From JAOAPY01 sp041492185 (GTDB taxonomy: Bacteria; Acidobacteriota; Blastocatellia; Pyrinomonadales; Pyrinomonadaceae): 51,973 bases of DNA. The stretch's first letter is position 1. Every line of letters starts with the position of its first letter. Of the stretch, positions 30,708-39,323 are shown piece after piece. The translations under genes were made by a program, and so were the position numbers. The stretch spans positions 1 through 51,973 of the forward strand of contig JBGPWL010000024.1 in the NCBI GenBank assembly GCA_041492185.1. Reading direction: 5' to 3'. The notes under the pieces are model-generated. The model had not been told where the DNA came from. It did no database searches and was given only the letters and a program-made list of their open reading frames with translations.

Positions 30708-32537
30708 ATGCAACAGAAAAGGTTATTGCTAGCTCTTTTGGTTTCCACCGCGATCCTGCTTGGCTGGAACTATCTTTTTCCCATCAAACCTACCCAGCCA
30801 CAACCGGAAAAACCAAGCTCGTCGGCCAGTCCGCAACCGACAGGTACGATACAACCAACGCCCAGTGCTGCTGCACCAGCTCATCAGCCAGCACCAACAA
30901 CGACCGCCACCCCCGGTGCACCGCATAGAACCATCGTAATCAAGACACCACTTTACGAAGGGACGCTCGATAGTCGCGGGGCAGTCGTAATTAGTTGGAT
31001 CCTGGTCAAGAACAAAGAGAACAACAAGCAATTGAGTTCGGTTGCCGGAACCCGGCTTGAATTGATTTCGCGCGAGGGTCTGGAACGTCAACCGAGAGAA
31101 GCCCCGCTCCAACTGGTGACCGGTGATCGCGCTGTCGATGATGTACTCGCTAACTCAAATTATGTTATTCAGGGCTTGGCCAGCAGTAGTGGCGAGGGCG
31201 AGATCAGTTTGGCAGCCGACGAGAAGAAGCAACTCACACTTTCACTTCACGACGATGGAACCGGAATAGACGTCGTCAAGACACTTGAGCTTGACGGAAA
31301 TAGCTATAGTTTCGACCTTGACGTGAATCTCAAACGAGCCGGCCAGGTAGTACCTCAAGTGAGGCTCAAGATTGGTCCGAGCATCGGAGATCAGGGCATA
31401 AAGAACTATACGTTCTATTCAGTCGCTCCCGAGGCAGTGGCTGCCGTGGCGGACAAGATTGAACGGCACGCGTCGTCGTCGATCAATGAGAACAAGGGCA
31501 ACCCTGACCACCTGGTTCTAGGCGGCCCCGTCGACTGGGCAGGCGTGGGTGACACCTATTTCGCCATGGTGGCGATCCCTTCGAAGAAAACAGAAGGTCT
31601 TGAATACCGGACGATTGTCTATGACCACTCTTTGAACGGCAAGAAGGAGAAGCGTTACCTGACCACAGCGCTCGTGCCCGTAGGGGGTGACGGCTCGCGA
31701 ACGATTCTTTACGTCGGCCCAAAGGACCATTATCTGCTGAACAAGGCGAGCGCAGACTTGGGAGCACAAGTCGCTCGCAAGCTCGATCTTGAGGGCCTAA
31801 TCAATTATGGCTGGCTTGGCTCGATCTCACGCCCCATTGCTGAACCTATACTCTGGTCCATCAAAAAGCTGCATGAGCTTACAAATAGTTACGGCGTTGC
31901 AATCATTCTTTTTACCATCATTATCTATTCCGCCTTCTTCCCGCTTAAGTGGCGTTCCTCCAAGGCAATGAAGAAGGCGCAGAAACTTGCGCCGCGGATG
32001 AAGGAGCTCCAGGAGAAGATCAAGGGGATGAAGCAGAGCGATCCGAGGCTCAAAGAGTTGCAGATGGAGCAACTGCGGCTGATGAAGGAAGGAAATCCGC
32101 TCGGCGGCTGCTTGCCGTTGCTGATTCAAATGCCATTTCTCTTTGCCCTGTATCGCGCGATAACCATCTCTTTGGATTTCCGACAGGCGAGTTTTCTATG
32201 GCTTCCTGATCTTTCGGCAGGTGATCACTTACATATTCTGGAAGTCTTGATGGCCGGCACCATGATTGTTCTCCAATTGATAACGCCCGCCCCTTCGACC
32301 GATCCGCTACAGCGAAAACTAATGGCCATAGGTATGCCGCTGTTTATGTTGTATGTGTTATGGGGCGCGCCGTCCGGATTGTTGGTTTACTGGTTGGTTG
32401 GAAATATCGTAGGTTTTAGTCAGCAATTCCTGATTAATAGGTGGACTCAATCCGAAGATGATGACCCAAGTGAAAAGAGACCCGCTGAACATACCGGCAA
32501 AAAGGTTTCCAGTGTTCCACGGGCGCGACAGGCGTGA
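30708..32537 (+). CDS. yidC: membrane protein insertase YidC
   Basis: Inserts and folds inner-membrane proteins, alone or with SecYEG; clients include F0 subunits. 609 residues of the Gram-negative type. TM1 is at about 5-23, followed by a Pro/Ser/Thr-rich linker (27-72), then a large periplasmic beta-sandwich domain (about 75-355). The conserved five-helix insertase core begins near 365 and includes the substrate-groove Arg in PLKWRSSKAMKK and the amphipathic cytoplasmic loop. The C-terminal tail is polar and basic. The long linker is typical but especially proline-rich. The long periplasmic domain supports a diderm host. Confidence 0.97.
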   Translation: MQQKRLLLALLVSTAILLGWNYLFPIKPTQPQPEKPSSSASPQPTGTIQPTPSAAAPAHQPAPTTTATPGAPHRTIVIKTPLYEGTLDSRGAVVISWILVKNKENNKQLSSVAGTRLELISREGLERQPREAPLQLVTGDRAVDDVLANSNYVIQGLASSSGEGEISLAADEKKQLTLSLHDDGTGIDVVKTLELDGNSYSFDLDVNLKRAGQVVPQVRLKIGPSIGDQGIKNYTFYSVAPEAVAAVADKIERHASSSINENKGNPDHLVLGGPVDWAGVGDTYFAMVAIPSKKTEGLEYRTIVYDHSLNGKKEKRYLTTALVPVGGDGSRTILYVGPKDHYLLNKASADLGAQVARKLDLEGLINYGWLGSISRPIAEPILWSIKKLHELTNSYGVAIILFTIIIYSAFFPLKWRSSKAMKKAQKLAPRMKELQEKIKGMKQSDPRLKELQMEQLRLMKEGNPLGGCLPLLIQMPFLFALYRAITISLDFRQASFLWLPDLSAGDHLHILEVLMAGTMIVLQLITPAPSTDPLQRKLMAIGMPLFMLYVLWGAPSGLLVYWLVGNIVGFSQQFLINRWTQSEDDDPSEKRPAEHTGKKVSSVPRARQA

Positions 32538-32594
32538 TTCGACTTCGACAACGGCAGCGTAGATAATTGCTCGCTATATTTCGCGGCAGAAAAA

Positions 32595-33056
32595 ATGAAA
32601 GAGACTTGCGAACAGGCGGCGGACTTTCTGGTGTCAATCCTGGAAGGCACAGGGCTGCGTCTTGAGGTTGTAGCCACGGACGCGTCGGATGGTTGTCTAC
32701 TAACAATCGACGGCGCCGACGCTGAGCTACTGTTGGCTCAAGGTGCTGATCTGCTTGATGCTCTTCAGCACCTTCTTAATCAAGTGCATGGCCGCAGGCT
32801 TCCGGAAGGTCACCGGATCGTTTGCGACGTGCAGGGGTTTCGCGCTTCACGCGAAGCCGAGTTGCGCGCGATGGCTCTGCATGCCGCCGCTCAGGTGCGC
32901 TCGACCGGAACCACATTTAGCTTTAGTCCCATGAGCCCAAACGAAAGGCGCATAATTCACCTCACTCTTGCTGCGAGCGGGGACCTTTACACTGAATCCA
33001 TCGGGGAAGGATCAGCGCGGAAGCTGCGGGTTAGCTTAAGAAAGACTGCGCCGTAG
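32595..33056 (+). CDS. jag: KH/R3H RNA-binding protein (Jag/KhpB-like, lacking Jag_N)
   Basis: 153 residues. A type II KH domain at about 20-75 (DLLDALQHLLNQV near its end) is followed by an R3H domain whose signature appears as MSPNERRIIHLTLA (112-125). The position after yidC and before mnmE is diagnostic for Jag/SpoIIIJ-associated protein. The N-terminal Jag_N domain and linker found in Bacillus-type KhpB are absent, so only the RNA-binding part remains. It is thought to bind RNA and influence envelope or cell-division functions. The exact target is unknown here. Confidence 0.88.
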   Translation: MKETCEQAADFLVSILEGTGLRLEVVATDASDGCLLTIDGADAELLLAQGADLLDALQHLLNQVHGRRLPEGHRIVCDVQGFRASREAELRAMALHAAAQVRSTGTTFSFSPMSPNERRIIHLTLAASGDLYTESIGEGSARKLRVSLRKTAP

Positions 33057-33108
33057 CTGCTACCGCTTTCGCAGCCGTGCCCGAGATTCACGACTTCTAA
33101 CAAGAGCA

Positions 33109-34467
33109 ATGGATACGATCGTTGCATTGGCAACGCCGTCAGGGCGGAGCGCTATCGGGGTCATACGCATGAGTGGTGCAGGCGCTCTGGCAATCACTCG
33201 TTTGCTTCTCGGTGAAGCCGAATTCACGCCGGAACCCGGTAAGGTGTTGCTGAAGAAAATAAAAGACCCGCTCACTAACGAGCCGGTGGATCGTGCACTG
33301 GTGACGTACTTTCAGGCGCCGCATTCCTTCACCGGGGAAGATGTAGTTGAGATTAGTTGTCACGGTTCACCCCTGGTCTTACGTCGCGTCACGGATATCC
33401 TCCTGAAGCTTGACGGACGCCTCGCTGGGCCAGGAGAATTCAGTCTGCGAGCCCTGAGCAACGGCAAATTGAATTTGAGCCAGGCCGAGGCGATCCGCGA
33501 TCTAATCAACGCCCAAACTGATGCCGCGGCCAACCAAGCTATCCGGCAAATGAATGGCGAAGTGTCGAATAGCGTGCGGCCGATAAAAGAGAGACTGGTG
33601 CGATTGATTGTCCCACTTGAGTCAGCTTTGGAGTTTGTCGAAGACGATCTACCAGCTATGCAACTCGAAGAGATGAAAAGGGAGCTCGTTGATATTCTTT
33701 GTGAGGTCACCAGACTCGCAGCAACCTTTGAATCCGGACACCTGCTTCGTGATGGAGTTAAGGTGACAATCGTGGGACGCCCTAACGTTGGTAAGTCCAG
33801 TCTATTCAACAGGTTACTTGGAATCGACCGCGCCATTGTAACAGAGATCCCGGGCACTACCAGAGACACTGTCCAAGAACAGATCGCGATAGACGGCATA
33901 CCGGTATTGCTAACTGATACGGCTGGCGTTCGTCACTCGAATGATCCGATCGAGATGATGGGAGTCGAACGGACAAAGCGCGCGATGGCTGAGGCAGATC
34001 TTCTCATAGTTGTCGTAGATGGCACCGCGAAACTCTCGGCTGAGGACTTCGAGTTCTTGGAGCGTACAAGTGAAAGAAAGAGAGTGATCGCCCTGAACAA
34101 AGAGGACCTGCCGGGTTTCGAGGATCCTCTTGTAGGGAAAGTGAACGGGGGCGAGAACGTATTTCGAGTTGCAGCGAAGACGGGCGCCGGATTTCCGGAA
34201 TTACAACAAGCGATACTGGAAGCCTTTGGTGTATCGTACGCGAGTGGCGACCAGTTGCTGATTACCGACGCGCGGCATTATGATCTGCTTTGTCGTACTG
34301 AGGCTGAGCTGGAACGTGCGTTGAAACTCCTTTCGGAGAGAGCGAGTGAAGAATTCATCCTGACGCATTTGTATAACGGGCTACGCCTTTTGGGAGAGAT
34401 CACAGGCGAGACCACGACCGAGGAGATCCTGGCGAAAATTTTTTCAACCTTCTGCATAGGAAAGTGA
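33109..34467 (+). CDS. mnmE: tRNA modification GTPase MnmE
   Basis: With MnmG it installs (carboxymethyl)aminomethyl at U34 of tRNAs. 452 residues. The N-terminal tetrahydrofolate-binding domain begins DTIVALATPSGRSAIGVIRMSG. The G domain has G1 GRPNVGKSS (about 224-232), G2 GTTRDT, G3 DTAG and G4 LNKED. The protein ends with the invariant CIGK, whose Cys is needed for modification. The stop overlaps the mnmG region, and the two genes are translationally coupled. Confidence 0.98.
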   Translation: MDTIVALATPSGRSAIGVIRMSGAGALAITRLLLGEAEFTPEPGKVLLKKIKDPLTNEPVDRALVTYFQAPHSFTGEDVVEISCHGSPLVLRRVTDILLKLDGRLAGPGEFSLRALSNGKLNLSQAEAIRDLINAQTDAAANQAIRQMNGEVSNSVRPIKERLVRLIVPLESALEFVEDDLPAMQLEEMKRELVDILCEVTRLAATFESGHLLRDGVKVTIVGRPNVGKSSLFNRLLGIDRAIVTEIPGTTRDTVQEQIAIDGIPVLLTDTAGVRHSNDPIEMMGVERTKRAMAEADLLIVVVDGTAKLSAEDFEFLERTSERKRVIALNKEDLPGFEDPLVGKVNGGENVFRVAAKTGAGFPELQQAILEAFGVSYASGDQLLITDARHYDLLCRTEAELERALKLLSERASEEFILTHLYNGLRLLGEITGETTTEEILAKIFSTFCIGK

Positions 34468-34469
34468 AA

Positions 34470-36350
34470 ATGGTTTTTGACGAAGAGTTTGATGTGATTG
34501 TCATAGGTGGTGGCCACGCAGGATGTGAAGCCGCTTCGGCAGCTGCACGGATGGGGGCGCGAACCGCACTAGTAACCTTGAACCTTGATCTCATTGGGCA
34601 GATGTCATGCAATCCCGCGATAGGGGGCATCGCCAAGGGTCACTTAGTCAGAGAGATCGATGCGCTAGGCGGGATCATGGGGCGGATAATCGATCGGACT
34701 GGAATCCAGTTTCGTTTGTTGAACCGTTCTCGTGGCCCTGCTGTTCAATCTCCAAGGGCGCAAGCGGATCGTTCGCTGTATCGGCAAGAAATGCGGCGCA
34801 CCTTGGAAGCGACGCCCAATCTACACTTATTGCAAGGTTCCGTAGTTGATCTATTGCTGCGGAATGAAAGCGTCGTCGGCGTAGAGATGGAGGACACACG
34901 CTGCGTGGGTGCGAAGGCTGTAGTTGTAGCGACGGGGACATTTTTGAATGGACTTATCCATACGGGACGCCGAAGCTACGTCGCCGGCCGAGCAGGGGAA
35001 CCAGCCTCGATAGAATTAGGCGAAGCCCTAAAGCGATTCGGCTTCCAAGTAGGTAGGCTCAAGACAGGTACACCGCCACGACTGGACGGAAGGACGATAG
35101 ATTGGGGTGTCTTCGATCCGCAACCCCCAGATGAAGAGCCGGTGCCATTCTCATTTGCTACGGAGCGAATTGAGCAACGACAGATTAATTGCTTCATCGG
35201 ATACACGACCAGAGCGCTGCATGAGTCCATAAGGGCAAACTTACAAGAATCTCCATTGTACTCAGGCAAGATACGCGGTATCGGCCCCAGGTATTGCCCT
35301 TCGATTGAAGACAAGGTAGTCAAATTCGCGGATAAGGATCGCCATCAACTGTTCCTTGAGCCGGAAGGGCTGAATACGAACGAGGTTTACTTGAACGGCT
35401 TTTCAACCTCATTGCCTCCGGACTTGCAGCGCAAGCTGGTTCAGATGATTCCGGGGCTTGAGGAAGCTCAAATTGTCCGGCCGGGTTACGCTATTGAATA
35501 CGATTATGTGGATCCGCGGGAGTTGGGGCCGGATCTTCAGACAAATAGGATCAGGGGGCTGTTCCACGCCGGTCAAATAAACGGCACTACGGGCTATGAA
35601 GAGGCAGCATGTCAGGGGTTGATGGCAGGCATCAATGCCGCACATTTTGTTAACGGTCACGGGAGTTTTCGGTTGTCCCGGGCGGAATCCTATATTGGTG
35701 TCGTGATCGACGACGTCGTGACGCATGGCGTAGACGAGCCATACAGAGTTTTTACGTCAAGAGCTGAGAACAGACTGGCCTTGCGATATGACAACGCCGA
35801 CTCGCGTCTAGCTCCCTACGGACGGGAATTAGGGCTTGTCGGAGATATGGATTGGCAGCGGTTCAATGCCAGACGGGACCGAATTGCCCTAGGGCAGTCC
35901 GCGCTCCGCAGCACGGTGTTGAGACGGTCGGATGCGACGTATGCGGCAGTGAGTTCGCGGTTGGGATGTGATTTGGGCGACAAGGTTTCGCTTGCACAAC
36001 TGTCGCAGCGGCCCAATGTGTCGGTGCGTGTCATTGAGGAACTAATGCCGGCGGAAGTCCGCGGAAGGATCAGCAAGGGCGATTTGGAATGTGCACTTGC
36101 TGACACTCTGTATGCTGGCTACATTGGGGCGAATGAAACGGCAATGGGACGGCTACACCAGCATGACGCGCTTCAAATCCCAGTAGGTACCGACTATCGT
36201 CACATATCCGGACTGTCGCGTGAGATGGTTGAGCGTCTAGAGCGAACACGTCCGCTGTCGTTTGGTCAGGCGAGGCGTATTCGAGGGTTAACGGCGGCGG
36301 CTCTCTCGATCCTTCTGGTTCACATGAATATGAAGGAAAAGATCGGTTAG
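34470..36350 (+). CDS. mnmG: tRNA uridine-5-carboxymethylaminomethyl modification enzyme MnmG
   Basis: FAD/NADH enzyme that partners MnmE. The FAD fingerprint VIVIGGGHAGCEAASAAARMG is at about 9-29. CNPAIGGIAKGHLVREIDALGG and the C-terminal LSREMVERLERTRPLSFGQARRI are family signatures. I chose the ATG at 34470 because AGGAA lies 7 bp upstream; a GTG at 34464 overlapping the mnmE stop is equally in frame. About 626 residues, normal length. The usual next gene, rsmG (gidB), is absent; parA follows after a 170-bp gap with a parS-like site. Confidence 0.97.
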   Translation: MVFDEEFDVIVIGGGHAGCEAASAAARMGARTALVTLNLDLIGQMSCNPAIGGIAKGHLVREIDALGGIMGRIIDRTGIQFRLLNRSRGPAVQSPRAQADRSLYRQEMRRTLEATPNLHLLQGSVVDLLLRNESVVGVEMEDTRCVGAKAVVVATGTFLNGLIHTGRRSYVAGRAGEPASIELGEALKRFGFQVGRLKTGTPPRLDGRTIDWGVFDPQPPDEEPVPFSFATERIEQRQINCFIGYTTRALHESIRANLQESPLYSGKIRGIGPRYCPSIEDKVVKFADKDRHQLFLEPEGLNTNEVYLNGFSTSLPPDLQRKLVQMIPGLEEAQIVRPGYAIEYDYVDPRELGPDLQTNRIRGLFHAGQINGTTGYEEAACQGLMAGINAAHFVNGHGSFRLSRAESYIGVVIDDVVTHGVDEPYRVFTSRAENRLALRYDNADSRLAPYGRELGLVGDMDWQRFNARRDRIALGQSALRSTVLRRSDATYAAVSSRLGCDLGDKVSLAQLSQRPNVSVRVIEELMPAEVRGRISKGDLECALADTLYAGYIGANETAMGRLHQHDALQIPVGTDYRHISGLSREMVERLERTRPLSFGQARRIRGLTAAALSILLVHMNMKEKIG

Positions 36351-36383
36351 AAGGGCCGGCGAAGATCCGCGTCTTAGCTGAAA

Positions 36384-36399
36384 CGGGACACGTGAAACA
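36384..36399. promoter_or_regulatory. parS: parS-like site upstream of parA
   Basis: CGGGACACGTGAAACA matches the near-universal chromosomal parS palindrome TGTTTCACGTGAAACA at 12 of 16 positions; the right half CACGTGAAACA is perfect. It lies 121-136 bp before the parA start and near the origin, where ParB sites cluster. The left half is degenerate, so binding must be tested. Confidence 0.55.
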
Positions 36400-36519
36400 T
36401 CCGAAGAGGCAGGAGTTTTTCTATCCCAATACCCAAGAACCCCATAGCGCCCCGGCCCATTCCTGTGCTAATTTGATTATCCAATTTACGCCATGCAGGG
36501 AGGACCTGGCCCAGGCATA

Positions 36520-37323
36520 ATGGCCAAGATCATAGCCGTAGCAAACCAAAAGGGAGGGGTTGGGAAGACCACAACGGCGGTTAACCTAGCGGCCGTAATC
36601 GCCAGCGCTCAAATCCCGGTCCTCCTGGTTGACTCGGATCCCCAAGGAAATGCCACCTCTGGGGTTGGTATTCAGCCTGGGAGCCTTCGAAAGAACATCT
36701 ATCACGCTTTGGTACTCAGCGAACAGGTCAGCGAGATCATTCTCCCAACCGAAATCCCATACTTGCAAATCCTGCCCGCGAACAAGGATCTTAGCGGCGC
36801 AGAGGTCGAATTGGTTGATATGGACCAACGGGAGCTCAGGCTACGGCGAGCGATACAGACAGTGGAGAAGGATTATGAGTTTATTATTATTGACTGCCCG
36901 CCTTCGCTGGGGTTGTTGACACTTAACGCACTGACGGCGGCCAAGTCCCTCGTCGTTCCAATCCAGTGTGAATACTATGCCCTGGAGGGCGTTACTGAAC
37001 TTTTCGATACACTTGCAAGAATTCGTCGTCTTCACAACCCAGAGCTGACTGTGGACGGCCTTCTTCTTACTATGTACGACGAGCGCACGAATCTTTCCGC
37101 TGCGGTGGCTGCCGACCTTCGGGACTTCTACGGTCGACAGGTCTTTGATACTGTCATTCCTCGGAACGTTCGGTTGGCCGAAGCTCCCAGCTACGGCAAG
37201 CCGATCATCACCTACGACGTCCACTCCAAAGGCGCGGAGGCTTACTTTCAATTGGCTAAGGAGATTCTTGCCCATGACACGAAAGGCACTGGGCCGGGGC
37301 TTGAACGCGCTGTTGTTGGCTGA
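36520..37323 (+). CDS. parA: chromosome-partitioning ATPase ParA (Soj)
   Basis: Deviant Walker ATPase driving origin segregation with ParB. KGGVGKTT is near the N-terminus (about residues 10-17), DSDPQGNATSG is the A' region, and DCPPSLGLLTLNAL forms Walker B. The 267 residues from the ATG at 36520 are typical of chromosomal Soj without an N-terminal HTH. A farther ATG at 36493 adds nine residues of low complexity, and neither start has a well-placed Shine-Dalgarno. The 3' end overlaps parB by 50 bp, so the two genes are tightly coupled. Confidence 0.96.
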   Translation: MAKIIAVANQKGGVGKTTTAVNLAAVIASAQIPVLLVDSDPQGNATSGVGIQPGSLRKNIYHALVLSEQVSEIILPTEIPYLQILPANKDLSGAEVELVDMDQRELRLRRAIQTVEKDYEFIIIDCPPSLGLLTLNALTAAKSLVVPIQCEYYALEGVTELFDTLARIRRLHNPELTVDGLLLTMYDERTNLSAAVAADLRDFYGRQVFDTVIPRNVRLAEAPSYGKPIITYDVHSKGAEAYFQLAKEILAHDTKGTGPGLERAVVG

Positions 37324-38140
37324 TAGGGCTGTCGCGGATGAGGGCCTTGAAGTGGACGTTGGCCTCATTGACCCAAGCCCGGTTCAACCACGAGTTCATT
37401 TCGACAAAGACAGCCTGCAGAACCTATCGCTATCAATACGGGCGAACGGCATTGTTCAGCCGTTGCTTGTTAGACGAAACGGCGGCAGGTTCGAGCTAAT
37501 TGCTGGTGAGCGACGATGGCGCGCCGCAAAGGCTATTGGGCTTGAAAGAGTGCCGGTTGTTGTGCGCGAAGTCGCTGATGAGAAACTGTTGGAGCTTGCG
37601 TTGATCGAGAATGTGCAGCGCGAGGATCTCAACGCCATTGAGGAGGCGCAAGCTTACAGGAACCTTATTGAGCAAATCGGGCTCACTCAAGAATCAGTGG
37701 CACAGCGCGTGGGTCGCGACCGTTCCTACATTACGAACTACCTGAGACTCTTGCGGCTTCCTGAAGATCTACAACAGCTTGTACAGGAAGGCAAGTTGTC
37801 TACGGGACACGCCCGAACAATACTGGGCGTGAACGACGCAGGTGTGCAGCGGCGGATAGCTAGAAAGATCATCGAGCGAGGTATGTCAGTTCGGGATACG
37901 GAGCGGGTCGTCAAGCGTTTGAGTGAAGTTAAGCAGGCCGGGAGCCAGGCTGAAGCGACGTCTAACGACGCGAACACGCGCGCTGCGGAATCAGCCCTTC
38001 GGCGAAAACTGGGAACGCATGTGCGAATAGTCCGAAACGCAAGAAGTATCGGCGGCCGAATCGAGTTAGGTTATTACGACGAGCAGGACCTCGATCGCTT
38101 GTTTAGTCTTCTCTTAGGCGGCCAAGCTCAAGGGAGTTAG
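37274..38140 (+). CDS. parB: chromosome-partitioning protein ParB (Spo0J)
   Basis: CTP-dependent clamp that loads at parS. The start MTRKALGRGLNALL is the classic ParB N-terminus that contacts ParA. The CTP-binding core includes GERRWRAAKAIG, followed by ENVQREDLNAIEEAQAY. The HTH is in IGLTQESVAQRVGRDRSYITNYLRLL, and a C-terminal dimerisation region follows. I placed the start at 37274, inside the parA 3' end, because the longer frame from 37145 is simply parA out of frame. 288 residues, normal length. Confidence 0.96.
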   Translation: MTRKALGRGLNALLLADRAVADEGLEVDVGLIDPSPVQPRVHFDKDSLQNLSLSIRANGIVQPLLVRRNGGRFELIAGERRWRAAKAIGLERVPVVVREVADEKLLELALIENVQREDLNAIEEAQAYRNLIEQIGLTQESVAQRVGRDRSYITNYLRLLRLPEDLQQLVQEGKLSTGHARTILGVNDAGVQRRIARKIIERGMSVRDTERVVKRLSEVKQAGSQAEATSNDANTRAAESALRRKLGTHVRIVRNARSIGGRIELGYYDEQDLDRLFSLLLGGQAQGS

Positions 38141-38169
38141 GAACGGAGATTGTACGATAGAGAGGCCGG

Positions 38170-38186
38170 CATTGTAGAAGATACAA
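38170..38186. promoter_or_regulatory. small perfect inverted repeat upstream of the atp promoter
   Basis: ATTGTA GAAGA TACAAT, a perfect 6-5-6 palindrome ending 11 bp before the -35 box at 38198. Its position would suit an activator or repressor site, but no regulator is identified. Confidence 0.35.
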
Positions 38187-38197
38187 TTGCGCTCGTC

Positions 38198-38227
38198 GTT
38201 GACGCCTCTAGGAGGCGCGTGCTAGAC
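38198..38227 (+). promoter_or_regulatory. ATP synthase operon promoter candidate
   Basis: TTGACG (38198-38203), 18 bp, TAGACT (38222-38227), 62 bp upstream of the first gene. Same geometry as the candidates at 5816, 9351 and 29883. Confidence 0.6.
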
Positions 38228-38289
38228 TCCCGCGCTTTTGCGAGGAAGGTGAGTCCCGGTAGGCATAGGGACCTTGTAGTTGGGCTGCG

Positions 38290-38778
38290 ATGGTAATCCT
38301 GGGTTTCGCGGAAAACACGATTCAGCTAGTGCCGGACGGAAGTCTGGTGTTGCATGTGGTATTGGTGTTGGTAATGGTGGGAGTGTTGAAGATAACGCTT
38401 TATGCCCCGATCAGTCTCATTTTGGAGGAGCGTGAGAGGCTAGGGAAACACGGATTAGAGGCGGCCAGCGCCGTTTTGACGCGGGTCGAAGCGAAGGCGT
38501 CCCAGTACGAAGAAGCTTTGCGTGAAGCACGTATTGAGGGATACCGGTTTTTGGAACTAGAGAGGCAAGACGCGCTTAGGTGGAGAGAGCAGGAATTAGG
38601 CGCGGTCAAGGAACAAACGAGCGGCTGGACATTAGCACAACTGCGGGAGATCGAGCGTCAGGTTGCGGAAGCGGGGACGACACTTCGAGCTGAGTCTGGA
38701 AAGAGCGCGGTGCGGATTTGCTCTGAGATTATGCGGCGGAACTCCTCAGGGGTTGCTGAGTATGACTTTGAGGAGTGA
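38290..38778 (+). CDS. F0F1 ATP synthase subunit b' (first b-type subunit)
   Basis: Peripheral-stalk subunit of F-type ATP synthase, 162 residues. One N-terminal transmembrane helix (about 17-36, LVLHVVLVLVMVGVLKITLY) is followed by the conserved ILEERERLGKHGLE turn and a long charged helix (about 45-140). Two adjacent b-type genes imply a b/b' heterodimeric stalk as in cyanobacteria, chloroplasts and alphaproteobacteria. It is the first gene of the operon, under the promoter candidate at 38198. Sequence conservation of b subunits is low, so the assignment rests on topology and position. Confidence 0.85.
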   Translation: MVILGFAENTIQLVPDGSLVLHVVLVLVMVGVLKITLYAPISLILEERERLGKHGLEAASAVLTRVEAKASQYEEALREARIEGYRFLELERQDALRWREQELGAVKEQTSGWTLAQLREIERQVAEAGTTLRAESGKSAVRICSEIMRRNSSGVAEYDFEE

Positions 38779-38783
38779 GGAAG

Positions 38784-39323
38784 ATGGGGCTCATATTTCT
38801 CGCGGATTTCTTAACAGCCAATGCGGAGGGCTCCTGGTGGAATTATCCCGGACTGGAGCTCTGGAAGTTTTTGAATTTGGTAGTCTTCCTTGCTGCGGGC
38901 ATTTACGTGATCCGCCGACCGCTCACAGATGGGTTCGTATCGCGGCGGGAGCGAATTCGTCGAACATTCTTAGAGTCTAAGGAGCAAATGGATGTAGCGC
39001 TGGTGAAGCTGGACATAATTGACTCGCGGCTTGCGCGATTAGACTCTGAAATGGGAGCGATTAAGTTGCAGTCCAGAGCCGAGGCGGCGGCGGAACGTGA
39101 TCGAATCGTGCAGGAGACGGAGGCGGAGGCAAAGCGCTTTTGGCAGAGAGCGGAACGGGACGTAGAAAGAGTTGCGAAGGCTGCCAGACGCGAGACGCAG
39201 AGAGCTGCCGCGCGGGACTGTGTGAGGCTTGCTGAGGAAATGCTGCGAAGCGGGCTAGAGCCGGAGGACGATGCTCGATTGATTTTGTTGGGCGTCGAGG
39301 AATTGGGAAGGAGCGGCAGTTGA
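38784..39323 (+). CDS. atpF: F0F1 ATP synthase subunit b
   Basis: Second peripheral-stalk subunit. After a short N-terminus with a Trp-rich patch (EGSWWNYPGLELWKFLNL), a transmembrane helix at about 28-45 (FLNLVVFLAAGIYVI) is followed by an RRPLTDGFVSRRERIRRTF segment and a long Arg/Glu/Ala coiled-coil helix. I chose the ATG at 38784 because AGGAG lies 8 bp upstream; an in-frame GTG at 38775 overlaps that sequence. 179 residues. The stop overlaps the atpH start (TTGA). It follows the b' subunit in the operon. Confidence 0.9.
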   Translation: MGLIFLADFLTANAEGSWWNYPGLELWKFLNLVVFLAAGIYVIRRPLTDGFVSRRERIRRTFLESKEQMDVALVKLDIIDSRLARLDSEMGAIKLQSRAEAAAERDRIVQETEAEAKRFWQRAERDVERVAKAARRETQRAAARDCVRLAEEMLRSGLEPEDDARLILLGVEELGRSGS

